Positions 21,411 to 21,693 of a stretch of DNA of 21,693 nt are shown here, piece after piece. Below the pieces are notes generated by a model that saw only the letters and a program-made list of their open reading frames with translations, searched no databases and was not told where the DNA came from. The translations under genes and the position numbers were made by a program. The DNA is taken from IMG/VR virus record IMGVR_UViG_3300020457_000118, positions 1 through 21,693 of that record. One strand, written 5' to 3'. Within the stretch, counting starts at the first letter, position 1; every line of letters begins with the position of its first letter. The DNA is from a virus.

Positions 21411-21413
21411 ATA
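21406..21413 (+). promoter_or_regulatory. Candidate late promoter CCTAAATA (copy 3)
   Basis: The third CCTAAATA, again overlapping an upstream stop codon (regA TAA at 21408-21410), ends 23 bases before the ATG at 21437. The earlier copies ended 22 bases before their starts. This reinforces the late-promoter interpretation and implies that the last gene in the window is a late gene. Confidence 0.62.
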
Positions 21414-21436
21414 GAGCTGCCACGCCCTGATAATAT

Positions 21437-21693
21437 ATGACTGAAGATATAAAAGAAGAACTAACTGAAGAAGTTGATAAGAAAAAGAAAGGAGTATTTG
21501 GTAAAGTAAAGGATGCTATCCTTCCAGATCCCGAAGAACAAGCAGCAATCATTAGTACATTTGTTCGCATTACTGTTCTTGCCTGGTCGGGTGGGATCTT
21601 GACTTTGAACTACGTCGCCATACCAGGTGTACCACAGCAGAAAATCGATCCAACTTTTATAGCTTCGGTTTTTACTGGGGTTTTAGCTAGCTT
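21437..21693 (+). CDS. Small membrane protein, holin-like candidate (5' part; continues beyond window)
   Basis: The ATG at 21437 opens a frame that runs off the window end (at least 85 residues). It has a highly charged N-terminus (DIKEELTEEVDKKKKG) followed by a hydrophobic segment (about 44-62, ITVLAWSGGILTLNYVAIPG) and a second (about 74-85, FIASVFTGVLAS). Two membrane spans with a charged cytoplasmic N-terminus fit a holin or other small membrane protein, but no family is certain. It follows a late-type promoter motif and regA. Late timing suits a lysis gene; the assignment is only a hypothesis. Confidence 0.7.
   Translation, partial: MTEDIKEELTEEVDKKKKGVFGKVKDAILPDPEEQAAIISTFVRITVLAWSGGILTLNYVAIPGVPQQKIDPTFIASVFTGVLAS

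Noticed and set aside
21426-21436. TGATAATAT just before the last gene as a sigma-70 -10 element
   Set aside because: It abuts the ATG, so a transcript from it would lack or cut into the start codon, and no -35 hexamer fits upstream.
1-21693. tRNA genes, CRISPR arrays, insertion sequences and long direct repeats
   Set aside because: No cloverleaf-like sequence, spaced direct repeats or transposase gene was seen by reading; a covariance-model search was not possible here.

Overview
The window is a compact, almost gap-free stretch of a T4-like myovirus genome, very probably a marine cyanophage of Synechococcus or Prochlorococcus. The T4 core genes (23, uvsY, uvsW, 55, 47, 46, 45, 44, 62, regA) are interleaved with genes typical of cyanomyoviruses: cobS, a CobT-like protein, purN, pyrE, a DUF3110 protein, a DUF4385 protein, Sm-like proteins and several 2OG-Fe(II) oxygenase-like proteins. 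The DNA is visibly A+T-rich. Every supported gene is on the + strand, and neighbours usually overlap by 1-26 bases or sit within a few bases. A T4-like phage of another marine bacterium, such as SAR11, is possible but less likely. I saw no tRNA, CRISPR array or insertion sequence.

Layout. (1) 1-1130: the end of the major capsid gene 23 with a strong terminator, an unknown small gene, and a 55-residue twin-CX3C microprotein with its own strong RBS and a UUCG-loop terminator. (2) 1136-5209: from a late-promoter-like CCTAAATA, a tail-tube-fold protein (probably gp3), a 2OG-oxygenase-like protein, UvsY, a canonical 2OG-Fe(II) oxygenase, UvsW helicase and an Sm-like protein. (3) 5248-9496: a consensus sigma-70 promoter drives late sigma factor gp55, followed by another oxygenase, gp47, a DUF3110 protein and gp46 (the Mre11/Rad50-type recombination nuclease). 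(4) 9492-11261: a second CCTAAATA, small unknown genes, a glutaredoxin-like protein without its cysteines, and PurN. (5) 11233-14549: an extended -10 promoter, a large HEVGH-zincin/VWA CobT-like protein, a small protein, a DUF4385 protein and a conserved phage protein. (6) 14560-21410: terminator and promoter, CobS AAA+ ATPase, a DUF3310-like protein, sliding clamp gp45 and clamp-loader large subunit gp44. Six cargo genes follow (pyrE, an unknown, an oxygenase, an Sm-like protein, a Dam-type methylase, an oxygenase), then the clamp-loader small subunit gp62 and RegA. (7) 21406-end: a third CCTAAATA and the start of a small membrane protein.

How it fits together. Recombination-dependent replication (UvsW, UvsY, gp46/47), the sliding clamp and its loader (gp45/44/62), and late transcription (gp55) form the core. 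Nucleotide-supply genes (purN, pyrE) and modification-type enzymes are threaded through it. The most unusual content is five genes with 2OG-Fe(II) oxygenase signatures in 21.7 kb, a Dam methylase overlapping one of them, a CobS-CobT-like AAA+/VWA-zincin pair, two Sm-fold proteins, and the twin-CX3C microprotein.
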